64,000 bases of DNA from Mayamaea pseudoterrestris (Eukaryota > Bacillariophyta > Bacillariophyceae > Sellaphorales > Sellaphoraceae), in the NCBI GenBank assembly GCA_027923505.1, contig BROI01000003.1, positions 1,178,001 through 1,242,000 on the forward strand, read 5' to 3'. Below are positions 39,901-50,749 of this stretch, piece by piece. How positions within the stretch are numbered: position 1 is the stretch's first letter; every line of letters starts with the position of its first letter. The position numbers were made by a program, and so were the translations under genes. The notes beneath the pieces are model-generated. The model saw only the letters and a list, made by a program, of their open reading frames with translations. It did no database searches and was not told the DNA's origin.

Positions 39901-42900
39901 TGGAGCAGGGACCCAAAGCCTTTAATTGAATATCTTCGATCTGCAACTCTTACACAGAAAGATCTTCGAAAACTCCAGCAAACAAAGTACTTGCCATCCG
40001 CGACGGCTGGAAATGAAACGTTTACACCCTCGCAGCTATTTTTGCCTAACCTGGAGCTTCGTATGTTCCCATTTGTTCGGGTGCTACAGTGGCCGTCGGA
40101 GGAAGAACTCTCGGAACGCTCTGAAAATGGTGCATTTTTGATGAAACTGGGCATGAATACAATGCCCTCACTGCTGACAATTCTCGACTACGCGTCGTCG
40201 CAGAAGTTGGACGAGGAGGCGAGAATCAAAGTACTTGATTTCATCGCTGCTCGCTTGGGTCCCGGAGGAATTTACCAAGCTCAGTACACGCGCATGGATG
40301 TGAAGACGAAGGCAGGCTGTCGGATTCTACCTTGTGTTGTCAAGAAGACTTTCGGCGACGTGAGCGACTACATGTCGGAGCTGCATTCGCCCCTGACATG
40401 CTACTCTGTTCCAGCTTGTATCGACATTGGCGTTCCAGTGCTTGACCCAGCACTTGGGGATCGAGCCACACATTTTGCGAGTGTGTTTCATTGCCCGTCG
40501 GAACCGGAGGCTGACGTTGTTTTGGAACGTTTCGTACAATTTGTTGATGTCGCTCAACAACTGCAAAGAAAAGGCGGCAGTGACGCTGAACGGAAATTGC
40601 TATCGGACAAGATTGAAGGACAAGTTAGCGTATGGTACCAATACCTTTCACATCGGGCCTCAGATTTTGGCAAAGGAGCACTTGATGCCTTGCGGAAGAG
40701 AGATATCGTTTCCTGCAGAGCAAACGACTTCATCGGCTGGTTTCGTGCAGATCAGGTCTTCTTCCGCAAAGATGACGGTCAGGGTTATTCAATCACGGAA
40801 GAATTATTTCATATTGTCGCCTTTAATCCTTTTCTGGCGACTCTGGGAGGTAAGTAGCACAGATTTTCTGCCAAGACAAGCTTGTGCGACGTCATTCTCA
40901 TTCATTTCGGGCTGTCACAGTCAAACAAGAAGCATCGACAACGGATTTATTCCAGCTTGTGCTCGCCAACCCGCAACGAGTGCTGGACACTCTAGGATCT
41001 GAGGAAAAGTACCGCTTGCTTTTACGAAGAATTGCATCAAACCCTCCATTCGCTCACGTTACACCAGTCATTCGGGACTCTCCGTTTCTCCTCGCGAAGG
41101 CAGCTGAAAATATCAATGGCAGCGCAACGCCACCTGCGACTAAACAGCGGAACTATCAACTTCTAAAGGCGAGTGAAATTTATATCATTGACAATACGTT
41201 CTTAGCGCGAATGTTTCCTGTTGCCCGTGCACCCGCCGAGACGGACCTGGAAGAGTTTTACTCGTTGTTGGGCTCGCAATTCATCTCGACTGCAGTAGAA
41301 AGGAAGTTCGAAATCGTTGGACGACCGTCAAAAGACACAAACATCACCAAGACGCTAAAGGAACGAGTTTTCGCAAGAGGACCGCTTCTTGTTTCGCCTA
41401 GCATGACCACGCGCCCTCTTGTGCCACGCGCTGAATACATATTAAATGAAAAACGGTTTGAAGTGTACGAAGCGCCAAGCCTGTTGGCTGTGTACGCTTT
41501 GAATGGCATTGTTCGTCGCAAGCCCACGACTTGTTTCTCGAAACCCTCTTCGGCCTTTGGTATTGACGGAAACGCAATATATGTTTGTAAGGATTACGAC
41601 TGGTTTGACGTTGGTTGTAAGTAACTATTACATGTGTTCGGGCTTGCAACGGGGAAATTTCTCACGTTTTGCCATATTATAAATTCAACAGACGCAATCG
41701 GAGATTTAATTTTTAAACGATGCCAGCTAGAAGATGCTTTCTTCATCAGCTCGCTGTTGGAAGCTCCAATCGAGCAGCTTGCTGCACGTGGCTTTCCCGT
41801 CGAGAGAATTTTGAAGATCGAGTCTCCCGTGCGACCTGCAGCGCGCTCTCTTGCTCCTCCGACAGTGAAGCCAATTGCTCCTCCGACAGCTTTCCCTATT
41901 CCTCCTGCCTCTCAGCCGACGCCAACAATGGCAGAAATTCCATCGACGCCGAGTGACACTGTATCCAAGAGCAAACGACCCTATTCACCTAATTCTGAGC
42001 AAGTATTAAAAGAAGAAATGGCGAAATCACATGGCGAAGAATTTGATTTAAAATCAGACCCACCATCAGGCGGATTCACTGAGCAATTGTCGCAAATGTT
42101 TCCTGACATCGACAAAGACTACCTTTTAAATCGACTAGGCCCGGATCCCACAATGGATGAAGTGAACAGGTTCGCGGAAGAATTGGCCTCTGACAACTAT
42201 TTGAGGAATGACAGTGCGTCAGAGAGTGGAACAGTGGCTTCGTCGACAACGGCGCGAGATCAGACGGATGATGCAATGAATCAGGGTAGTCGAAAGGGCC
42301 TCCTACGACAGAAGCTAGGAAAAGCATTCAGAAGTCGCTTACCAAAGGGGCTGCAAGGAAGCGCAGGTGGAAATACTATATCTGGGCCTGCTGGGAATGA
42401 TGCTCGACCGCATCACGAACACCAAAAACCGGTACCGCATGTCGTGGATGCAAAATCGCACGAAAATCTTGGTCGCATGCTACAAAATGCAATTAATTCC
42501 TCAAGCCAAGTGAACATAGACGGTTTTCACAGTCACGATCAGCAATTGACATCGATTCCTCAAGGTCTTGACAGAGGAGAGACGTGCGAGTTGGTACCTG
42601 GCCATAGCATCAAGCCTTATTCCGGACCTCGAGGCACTGGTATGACGGCGAATGGTATTCGCATCTTTTCAGCTCGCGAATCCATGGAATCAGAAAGCTT
42701 CCTTTTGACGAATGACGGAGCCATTGAGAGCTTCGGAGTGGTGCTTGAGCGACTGTGTGGCATATTTGGGCTTTCGCGAACGTCGGTCGCCATATTCCAT
42801 GATCCGACTGGCGGCACCATTGCCTTTAACGCAGGAAAGGCTGTGCACTGCAATATACGATTCTTTTACAGTCTCTTCTACTCCAAAAATTTGCAAACGA

Positions 42901-43067
42901 GCAAAGATTGCTACTCATATTGGTTTGTGACTTTTGCCCATGAGTTGGCACATCATTTCGTGTCGGCGCACAACAAGGAGCATGGCTTCTACACGGAGAG
43001 CTTTGTTTCGACGTATCTGCCCAAACTTATTACGCTGCTGGCCAGTTTGGGCGAAGTAGATGCTTAA
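36999..43067 (+). CDS. Giant GHKL-ATPase / CUE-like / HExxH protein (DUF3684-like)
   Basis: Five exons (36999-37352, 37480-38681, 38766-40849, 40921-41616, 41692-43067) join in consistent phases to 1903 residues. The N-terminal domain is a sacsin/Hsp90-type ATPase: LLQNSNDAEA (N box, about 52), YRNNGMPFREEDWD (G1) and VGAFGVGAYTMFS (G2, about 130). A long alpha-rich middle follows. Near residue 1573 FTEQLSQMFPDIDKDYLLNRL resembles a CUE ubiquitin-binding motif. Near 1862 FAHELAHHFVSAHNKEHGFY contains HExxH with a downstream His and Glu, a metallopeptidase-like signature. The layout resembles the fungal DUF3684 proteins, of unknown function. A ubiquitin-linked chaperone/protease role is inference. 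No signal peptide or membrane segment is seen. Confidence 0.85.
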
Positions 43068-43336
43068 GATCACTTTTATTCTCAAAGCGCGGAAAGCTGC
43101 AGCCGTCATTAGGAAGCGGTGCTCCACAAATATGCAAATAGCGACTTCTAGATTTTTAGAACCCTGATTTGTTTATACTACAAATACGTAGTTTTCCCAT
43201 TCCGCTGCTCTTCTTAGCAGGTTAGCTAGTACAGCTTTGTTTATGTAGAACGTCCATGCTTCGTCATGCAAGGCGCGGAATGAAAAGGCACATACACGAT
43301 TCCTGGCGGAAGTGCATAATGATGCAACTACGCATT

Positions 43337-43772
43337 TTAGTATCTCATTTTCAAGGATCCAACAGAGCGACTTTCCGAATTCAGAATTGAAGAAAGGTTA
43401 AAGCTCATTTTGATTGCTTTCATGAGAGCAACTGCACCAGGCCCATACTGACGCTCCACATACTTCATCTTGCCATGTCCAATACCGTGCTCGCTAGAGC
43501 ATATTTCTCCAGCGGCCAACGTGCGTGCAATCATATTTTCATAAACATGATGCAGCTCTTCGTCAAGGTACTCGTCAGAGTCCGTGTCCAACAAGGGTAA
43601 TATAACGTGAAAAGGTGTCGTCTCCAGCATGCCCAAAGCAAGTTCCAACCACGCCGTGCTCTTTTCCGTCAAGGATAATTTCAATAATGACGCAGGCGAG
43701 TAGCAACAGTGACACACAAGCGTCCGTGACCATTGCGCGGGGCGACGAAACAGTAGAAGCGTCGATAAATTG
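43337..43772 (-). pseudogene. D-lactate dehydrogenase (FAD-linked oxidase) C-terminal fragment
   Basis: Reading on the minus strand, one frame (from about 43772) gives RAMVTDACVSLLL and VVGTCFGHAGDDT; after a one-base shift in an A/T run near 43610-43613 another frame gives FHVILPLLDTD, AAGEICSSEHGIGHGKMKYVE and FNLSSILNSES. These are the conserved blocks of FAD-linked oxidases such as D-lactate dehydrogenase or glycolate oxidase GlcD (GHxGDGNFH, EHGIGxGK, NILNPGK). The FAD-binding half is missing and the final NPGK is altered, so this is a truncated, decaying copy. No upstream exons were found within the next kilobase. Confidence 0.72.
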
Positions 43773-43789
43773 TCACCATTGATCACTTA

Positions 43790-45480
43790 TGTAGACAAAA
43801 GCAGCAGTGGGCTGAGTGCTGCTGCGCACGGCAATGCTGGCATGATTCAAGACGCGACGAGCCGACCAGAGTGTCTTTCGTTCCTCGGGTCTACTATAGC
43901 ACACTTTGAAATTGACTCCTTCATTTTCGTTGCTTGCACAAAGCGTGCGTCATGGCTACCTGCTCTTCCAAGGCAGCTGCGCTGCATCCGTGCAGCTCCA
44001 GAAACATGGTCGGCCAAGCATATAAAGGCATGTGGTGGATGACTACAGGTGTCGGCGTTGCATGCTTCGACGGTGACTGAATTATGGAGCAAAGCGCATC
44101 ACCACGACAGCGCGACTTGAGCGCGCGCGACTAAATGACTGGCCCAAAACAGACACTGCTACTGGCGTGCGCAGCTCTATGCAGACTTGGTCCAATTTGC
44201 AGACGGCCGGTTGCGGCGGGAATCGGATGCCATTTGACCAAGCTTGACACGTGTCCAATGGAGTGACAATGTTTGTCTGTTACCGTCACAGCAACTTTAA
44301 AAAGCCGACAGCGGCTGGTAGGGTCGCCATGTCCATGTCGTTGATATAGCTCTTAAGAGTTGTAGTGAAACGAAACATGCAGAAGATGCTTTTTTAGTAC
44401 TAAATAGTCGTAGTGCTAATTAATGGTGTCGCGTGTCTTGTTTGTTGTTGATGTAGAACATGATGCGAATGATGAGGCACGCAGCTGATGTGCTGCCTTG
44501 CCGCAGATCTGGCAGTCGAACGAAAGAGTGCTTTCGACTCCGCAAAGTTGCTGCAATGAATTATAATAAACGTGATTTCATCATTTCTTTCTCCTATTCC
44601 TTTGTGCTTCCGTAACAGAGTCGTACGCCGGTTCAGTACGGTCTTTCATCGTTCATGGTCATGGGCGAGAGATTGATGATGTTGCTCTGACTGTCAAATC
44701 GCACCGGTTATGATTGAGAAACGGTAGGACAGGATCTTTCTTTGATCGGATCTCACGCCATTCGTCAATGCACGCAAGCGATAGTAAAGGTCTTTCACAC
44801 ATCCACTAACGCATTCCACTTCATGCCAAAATCCTGCCAAGCTCTATATGCAATGACACCTACAATCGTCAGCTTTTGCATATGCCCAGATCATACCTAG
44901 ACTACATCGAGGCCATGAATGAAAGGGTTTGCTTTTGCATGTGCATCATTTTTAAAGAACGCTGCGATAGAATAAAATGACACGGAGCGCCAAGCTATTG
45001 ACTCTTCGTTGCTTATTAGAATTCTATTCTTGCAAAAGAATGAAGCTGCTGCTACGGTAGGGCCTGTCCGGCGGGCAAAAAACACATTCGCGGGGCGGGG
45101 AGGTGGTAGGATCAATGGTTTTACATTGCCTGCAACGAACTTCTGCGCGCTCCGCGCGCACAAAGATTGCCAAACAGCAGACGCAGTATACTAAATCAAC
45201 TTGCCCGGGGTAGAGGGTGTCGCAGAACCACCGGCCATTTATGAGTCATTGGAGTAGACTACACGAACAAGTACGGCATGTCACACCAAGTTACACCCAT
45301 TAATGTCGTGTAGCATGTCCGGATATTATATCCTACCACAAATAGTGCAAGTATAAGAGTGTGACCAGGCAAAAAGGGCTCCCAGGCACTGTAGTGCACG
45401 ATATTAGCGGGCATCCCAGTACAGAGGACTCGCTTACGAAGCTTATTTCACGAATGTAACCCTTTCCAGCCCACCGCGAC
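43790..45480. other. Gene-poor stretch
   Basis: About 1.7 kb with only short unsupported frames on both strands (for example minus 44897-45163, low-complexity and without a motif). I found no intron-linked exons, RNA gene or clear repeat. Confidence 0.4.
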
Positions 45481-45499
45481 GACAGCGACGACAATGGGC

Positions 45500-45568
45500 C
45501 TAGGATGGGTCGACCCGAGAGCCTACTCCCTGCGCCGGCGCGTCCGCCGGCCCACTGAGCCACGGCTC
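45500..45568 (-). repeat. tRNA-like sequence, possible SINE head
   Basis: On the minus strand the sequence contains TGGCTCAGTGGG, which fits a pol III box A, and about 35 bases later CGGGTCGACCC, a box B with one base missing. It begins GAGCCGTGGC like a tRNA acceptor and D-arm, but no good anticodon stem forms. It is a tRNA pseudogene or the head of a tRNA-derived SINE. No tail or target duplication could be fixed. Confidence 0.42.
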
Positions 45569-45893
45569 ATCCATGACTGCAGTGCGATCATTGGAGTGTT
45601 TTGAACTTTGCCAAGCTTCATCATAATGTCGTCAACGATCGTTGTTCAATGCTGACAAAAATGTTGCCGCACATGACTATTTAAATGATTTACAACTGCG
45701 GAAAGTAGCAGATGACACGGTTAAATGACATGGCGCTTGTTGACAATGAGTTGAGAGCCTGAGTGTTGTGTCATGTCGAGTCAACAGAGTATTCTACAGT
45801 ACTATGTATCTATAGTTCGGCAAAGGGTTAATTTATTTTCGCAAAAGCAAAAGGGCTCTTCCGCACTGACATGGTGTCGGAGTGGGAAGTATT

Positions 45894-45972
45894 GAGCGAG
45901 TCGAGTGCGCTATGGTAGCGCGTGACACTCGTGGTGCTTATCCTGGTGACAGGACCCTTCGAAATTCAGCCT
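45894..45972 (+). repeat. Second tRNA-like sequence
   Basis: The plus strand reads GTGCGCTATGGTAGCGCG, a D-arm with a GCGC/GCGC stem and the usual TGGTA loop, then GACACTCGTGG and, about 30 bases later, CCCTTCGAAATTC, like a T-loop/box B. The anticodon arm is not a proper stem. It resembles a decayed tRNA or SINE head and lies about 350 bases from the other tRNA-like sequence, in the opposite orientation. Confidence 0.38.
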
Positions 45973-46178
45973 GCTGATCGGCCTAGGGTGACGGGATGAT
46001 GTAATGGGGACTCGATCGTCCGACCACTCGCTCCGTGTGCTTCCTCAGCGCTTGCCGCGTATTGGTCCCGTAATGCAAACGTACGTGCGCTTGACCCTAT
46101 AGGTTGATCCTTTAACCTTAAGCAAGTTTACGCGCCACTCGCTAAGCTTACTTGTACTTTGCCGGAGTAGAACTCTCT

Positions 46179-47333
46179 TTATTGCTTGCGTAAGACGCAA
46201 ACAAGTCGAAAGGCCTCCTCATCATTGTCGATAGTGACATCATCCTGCAGCGCTCCATGCATGGCAGCAACGGAAAAGCCAGTGCATCTTGCGAATAAGT
46301 CAATCTCTTGCGCCGTAAACAAGCGCAGTGGGACAATTTGGCGAATGCTGCTTGGTAAGTTGTGGTCGTTGGCAAGGTTGCTTTCCATGTTGCCGCCGCC
46401 ATTCTTGCGTTGCACATTGACAGTCGCTTGTCGGACCTGTCTAATCGGGTCAAACTCGTCGTCTTCGTCACCCCAGATGATCTGATACTCATCCTTGTCA
46501 TCGTCTGAGCTGTCGGAGGCATTGTCTTCCTCCTCTTCCTCCTCATCGTCGTCGTTGTCGTCTTCATCATATTCACCAGACAATGGAACAGTCCATTCGT
46601 TGCGCGTGCAGTCCACCATGCCAAATAGTTCGCGAGGATGAGGCAGCTCAAGGATTAACGTTCCACCTGGACGGAGCGCTTGATGGATGCAGGAAAAGCA
46701 GTCAATCACTTCCTGATTGGTTGTCAAGTGTTGCAGCGAGCCCAATAAGAGCCATGCCGTGTCAAATTGTGATGAAGAAGAAGATGAAGATATAGACGAT
46801 AAAGTCTTCATGTCAAACTTCCGCATGTCCGCCAAATGGTAGGCAAACCTTGACGAATCCTTGTCGCCACCTTGCTCCTCGTAGAGTTGCTGCGCATACG
46901 CCTTCATTTCCGACGACAAGTCAACGCAAGCGACAGACGCTACTTGGTCGTTTTGCAACGCTTCCAGAGCATGTCGCGCTGGACCAGCAGCAAGCTCCAA
47001 TACGTTCACGGTGTCAAAGCTACTCGACGAACAAGCGTCAACATGCGCCTGTAGCAGAAAGGAAACCTCCTCACCAAAGTCACGATAACCAAAGGCCAAG
47101 TCATACACGGCTGGATGAGAATAAATGGATTTTTGTTGATTGGTTGAGGTGGTGGCGGCGGCATCATTCGTTGACAAAGACAAGCGCGTGTCCGCCGTGT
47201 CCGTTGCACCAAAACGAGACGCCAGTCGCGTCGTAAAGGCGGCATTGCTGACCCATGCTCTAGTTGTAGTTGAAGTAGCAAGCAGCACCAGGAGTGCCAA
47301 CTTGGAGCGTAGCTGATGATTACGAGTCGTCAT
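46179..47333 (-). CDS. SAM-dependent methyltransferase, predicted plastid-targeted
   Basis: A single exon of 384 residues from the ATG at 47333, where a signal peptide begins (KLALLVLLATSTTTRAWVSNAAF). Trp follows RA at the predicted cleavage site; aromatic residues there, usually Phe, mark plastid import in heterokonts. The class I fold is clear: motif I VLELAAGPARHALEAL (about 111), ACVDLSSEM (motif II), DTAWLLLGSLQHL (motif IV-like) and LRPGGTLILELPHP (motif V). An acidic insert (EYDEDDNDDDEEEEEE) interrupts the C-terminal part. The substrate is unknown; nothing points to a particular small molecule or protein. Confidence 0.8.
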   Translation of the reverse strand: MTTRNHQLRSKLALLVLLATSTTTRAWVSNAAFTTRLASRFGATDTADTRLSLSTNDAAATTSTNQQKSIYSHPAVYDLAFGYRDFGEEVSFLLQAHVDACSSSSFDTVNVLELAAGPARHALEALQNDQVASVACVDLSSEMKAYAQQLYEEQGGDKDSSRFAYHLADMRKFDMKTLSSISSSSSSSQFDTAWLLLGSLQHLTTNQEVIDCFSCIHQALRPGGTLILELPHPRELFGMVDCTRNEWTVPLSGEYDEDDNDDDEEEEEEDNASDSSDDDKDEYQIIWGDEDDEFDPIRQVRQATVNVQRKNGGGNMESNLANDHNLPSSIRQIVPLRLFTAQEIDLFARCTGFSVAAMHGALQDDVTIDNDEEAFRLVCVLRKQ

Positions 47334-47969
47334 GGCCGAACGCAGGAAGGATGATCGAAACGAAAAAGTGAGTGGTGCGCGACCGCCCGGCATCAATCAT
47401 GAGTACCGGACAGACAACACGAGAAAGATCAAGCTGCGCCAAAATTCCCTCCGACCCGACACGCGCGTTGTGGATCGGCGCGCTCGGAACATTATTTTCA
47501 AATCGAAATCGCGCATTCGCCGAGCAGTGCGCCGAGTGTCCCTCGTCGTCTCCATCAACCTATCCTTCAATACTACCTGCTTGGATTCTTTACAGAGACC
47601 TTTTGTTATCGAAAGAAGAAAGCGGTGAGAGACTTGTTGCATTTTTAGCTACACTTTGATCAGTAATTGAGGTGCGTGAGGAGTTTGAAGCGAACGCATG
47701 AAGCCAATCGCTCCGGAACGTTCCATGCACCTCGACGATCGGTTCCGTGTCTTTCCTTGCGTCAACACTTCAAACTCACACATGTTCCTTCGATCGTGAC
47801 AGCGAAATATTGGTGTGTACATTTTTCATCGTGCTTTTTCCACGCAGCGCATAGACGACTCAAACGGACGCTTTCGTCGCATATAGCAAGCCATTCAAAG
47901 TGATCATTGGGAGATACAATTACACTCGCGCAGCTCCTCCATAGTCTTACTACATTAGACAACTATACC
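47334..47969. promoter_or_regulatory. Divergent promoter region
   Basis: The methyltransferase gene (minus) and the next gene (plus) start at opposite ends of this 640-base spacer, which must hold both promoters. Overlapping short frames on both strands are Arg/Ser-rich and unsupported. Confidence 0.4.
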
Positions 47970-50575
47970 ATGACGACTAGTATCAAGACGGCGACTGATA
48001 AGGAAACAACGGCTCGCAATTTGACGCAGGCGTTTGAAGCCCTTTGCGCGACTGACGATGCGGAAGCAAGCCATCAGTTGCGCGGCAGCACCCAGGCGCA
48101 CGCTGCAAGCTCCACTATGCAATTATCCAAGCGATGTACTACTAGTGAAAAGAGCAAGAAGCCTGCACTGATTTCACCAACGAGCGTGACAGATGCCTTT
48201 CGCTCCAGTAGCTCGCTCGCGGCAGCGCCATTGACGACAACGCTATGCGCATCCTCCTCCATGAGCCACGAGACGGATGTACGACTGCAGGCAATTCCAC
48301 ATTCAAAACAGGGAGACTATCAATTAAAGTTGCATTCGGATCTACAGCGCGACTTGTCGCAGGCTTGCGTTCAGCGCATTGCCTTTTACTCGGTCATTCA
48401 CGACGTGAACAAGGAGGCGTCTGCCCTAATGGCGGTGGATACGATTCGTTTGTATGGCAACATGCAGCAACAAGCGTTGACGCAAGACCAGCATGTCTTG
48501 GAGGAACATTCGCCGCTGGTGCAAGCGGCCATGGGCGTTACTGGGGCAAGTGCTTCGTACAACGCTACACACTTGAAATTGAACGAATCTTGTGTTAACA
48601 ACACGTACCAACCTTTTCAAGTTGCCATTGTGGACGAGGAAGAGTGGTTGCTTGCCACAATTTCCACCCGCGATCCAGCCGAGCGACGCGCCTGCCCCGA
48701 TACCTTTTCCCAAGCCATGGGTGAGCTCGAGTATGAGAGTCTTTCGCCGAGTGGCATTTCCAATCACGCGCGGACGCAACTGTGGAAACCCAGTCGAAGC
48801 TGGTGGGAAGCCAAGTCGGGAAAGAATCCCTGGATTGAACCTATTTCACACAATAAGCGATGGCGGTGAGTACTATTTTATCATGTGTTCTGGCAATGAC
48901 TAGCGTTTTCTGTCAGAGACTCATGTTTCCACTACGATCTCCTTTGGCTTTCAGATACTTGTGGCCACTGATTCACTACCACAAGTTTCTAGCCAAGTGT
49001 ATTAAGAAGCTGAAGCGCAATGGAGTTGACGTGAAGCATAGCGTCACGCCCGTTTCGGTCTTTTTGCGCGAGGAAGTTTGCGCCATTTCGGATCACTTGG
49101 CTGCCCTGTCGCTGTTTGGGTCGGACGAATGGATGGCATGCCTCCAAAAGTTTACTGGGTGGTGCGAAATAGAGGCAGAACACTATTACCGCGGTGCAAT
49201 TGAGCAGCTCAAACTTCGACCTGTTGAAGAGCCAGGTGACATTGATAGCCCGCTCTTAAGGAGCCAGATTGACAAGCACTTTTTGAGCAGCATGGCGAAT
49301 GCTCGAGCGCAAATGCGCGAAAATGCGCCGCCGACGTCTCATCGAGGCAAAATTAGGCCTCAAGGGAATGGGGCGCCTCCGGTGTACCCGCGTTACAATC
49401 CGGCAATCCCAAAGCAAGGTTTGCAGCAGCCAATGCCAGGGTCGGTTGATTCGCGTCGTCAGCGTGGACGGCATTTCGCGAACCAGCAATATGCACCGCC
49501 ACACCATCGTCCCCAATGGATGACCCCGCAGCAGGCGTGGGAGCATTCACAACAATTGAATGCTGCAGCTGGCGGCTATTGCGACAGCTCAAGCGATCAC
49601 TCGACGTTGTCGGTGGATAGCTACCAGACAATGCCCATGTACCACGCTGGCGGTCCAATGCCTTTTCACCCAGGCTACCATCCGTACCCATATCATGCAG
49701 CACCGAGCTCTGATGCGTCACAGGCGTCGACTGTGGCGTTTGGTTACACTGATCCCAGCATGTGCCATCCGGACATGCAGTATCCACATGGGCAGCCGCA
49801 GCAGTGGGTCGACCCAAACATTGCCTATCACATGCAGATGCAGGCACATGGTCAGTATTTTACGCCATCTCCGCTTGTGTCGCCGCCAAAAGAAGATGCT
49901 GCATCGGACGAACTCTACATGGCCCCTCCCGCGGAAACGACACCTGAAAAGGCCACGACTGACGAAGACTCCAATGGTTTAAATACCTCAATGTCGCAGT
50001 CACCCTTTTGGTCACATTTGCACCAGGCTGCCATGGCCAATCTTACAACGCCTGTCAAGGCATCGCCGATGGCACCGCGACGATTTGGAGACGATGATGA
50101 TGCACTCCTGGCGACGTTTGGCAACGATGATGCCACAGACTACTCTGTCAACGCTCAACCACTGTTGCTGCAGAATGGGCATTATTATGGAAATTATTTT
50201 GGCACAGCTGTAAGTGCGGGGTATTGATGTCATTGGAAAGGCTTGATTGATGGCCCACTCACTCACTCAAACCACTTCTTATGTCAACAGTTTGGTGTCA
50301 CACCCGATGGCTACGCTCCACCGTCACCGGCTACACAGTTCATGATGTCACCGCCAAATGCTGGGGCTTACAATTACGGATATGGAGTTTCACCTTCCCG
50401 GAAGAAGTCAACGTCGCGTGCTAACGGCGGACTTTTGCACGGTTCGGAAGACAATCCACTGTCGATAGAGACTGCTCGTGGCGCTCACAAGATCACCCCC
50501 GTACGATTAGACCAGGAATCACCTACGACGGTCGAAACCACGGCGGAAACGGAGAGCCTACACGAAACGTCGTAG
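47970..50575 (+). CDS. Unrecognised large protein with disordered Pro/Gln/His-rich region
   Basis: Three exons (47970-48865, 48955-50209, 50291-50575) join in phase to 811 residues. The first join restores NKRWRYLWPLIHYHKF. The region of about 110-400 looks folded: DLSQACVQRIAFYSVIHDVNKEA, SRSWWEAKSGKNPWIEP and VFLREEVCAISDHLAAL. It is followed by a long Pro/Gln/His/Tyr/Met-rich, probably disordered part (PYHAAPSSDAS, HGQPQQWVDPN, FTPSPLVSPPKED) with many SP/TP sites that could be phosphorylated. I cannot assign a family. The layout of a conserved head and disordered tail is similar to the polyQ protein at 13459-15292, but the heads do not look related. Confidence 0.75.
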
Positions 50576-50749
50576 TAGATACACTGGCTGACGAGTACTT
50601 GTATGAATGCAAACGCTGACCCAGTGCGAGACTGTGCCTCTAGGTACTATATTTTCAAATATGAATAAACAACCATTATGTTATGTATCACAATGCGCCT
50701 TTAAGGGAGAGCGTATACAGTAGTTTTTACGTCTTACTAACAAATAGAG

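Noticed and set aside
44897-45163. 88-codon minus-strand frame in the gene-poor region
   Set aside because: The composition is not distinctive and there is no domain, signal or neighbouring exon.
46186-46485. Plus-strand frame within the methyltransferase gene
   Set aside because: The minus strand carries all methyltransferase motifs across this interval.
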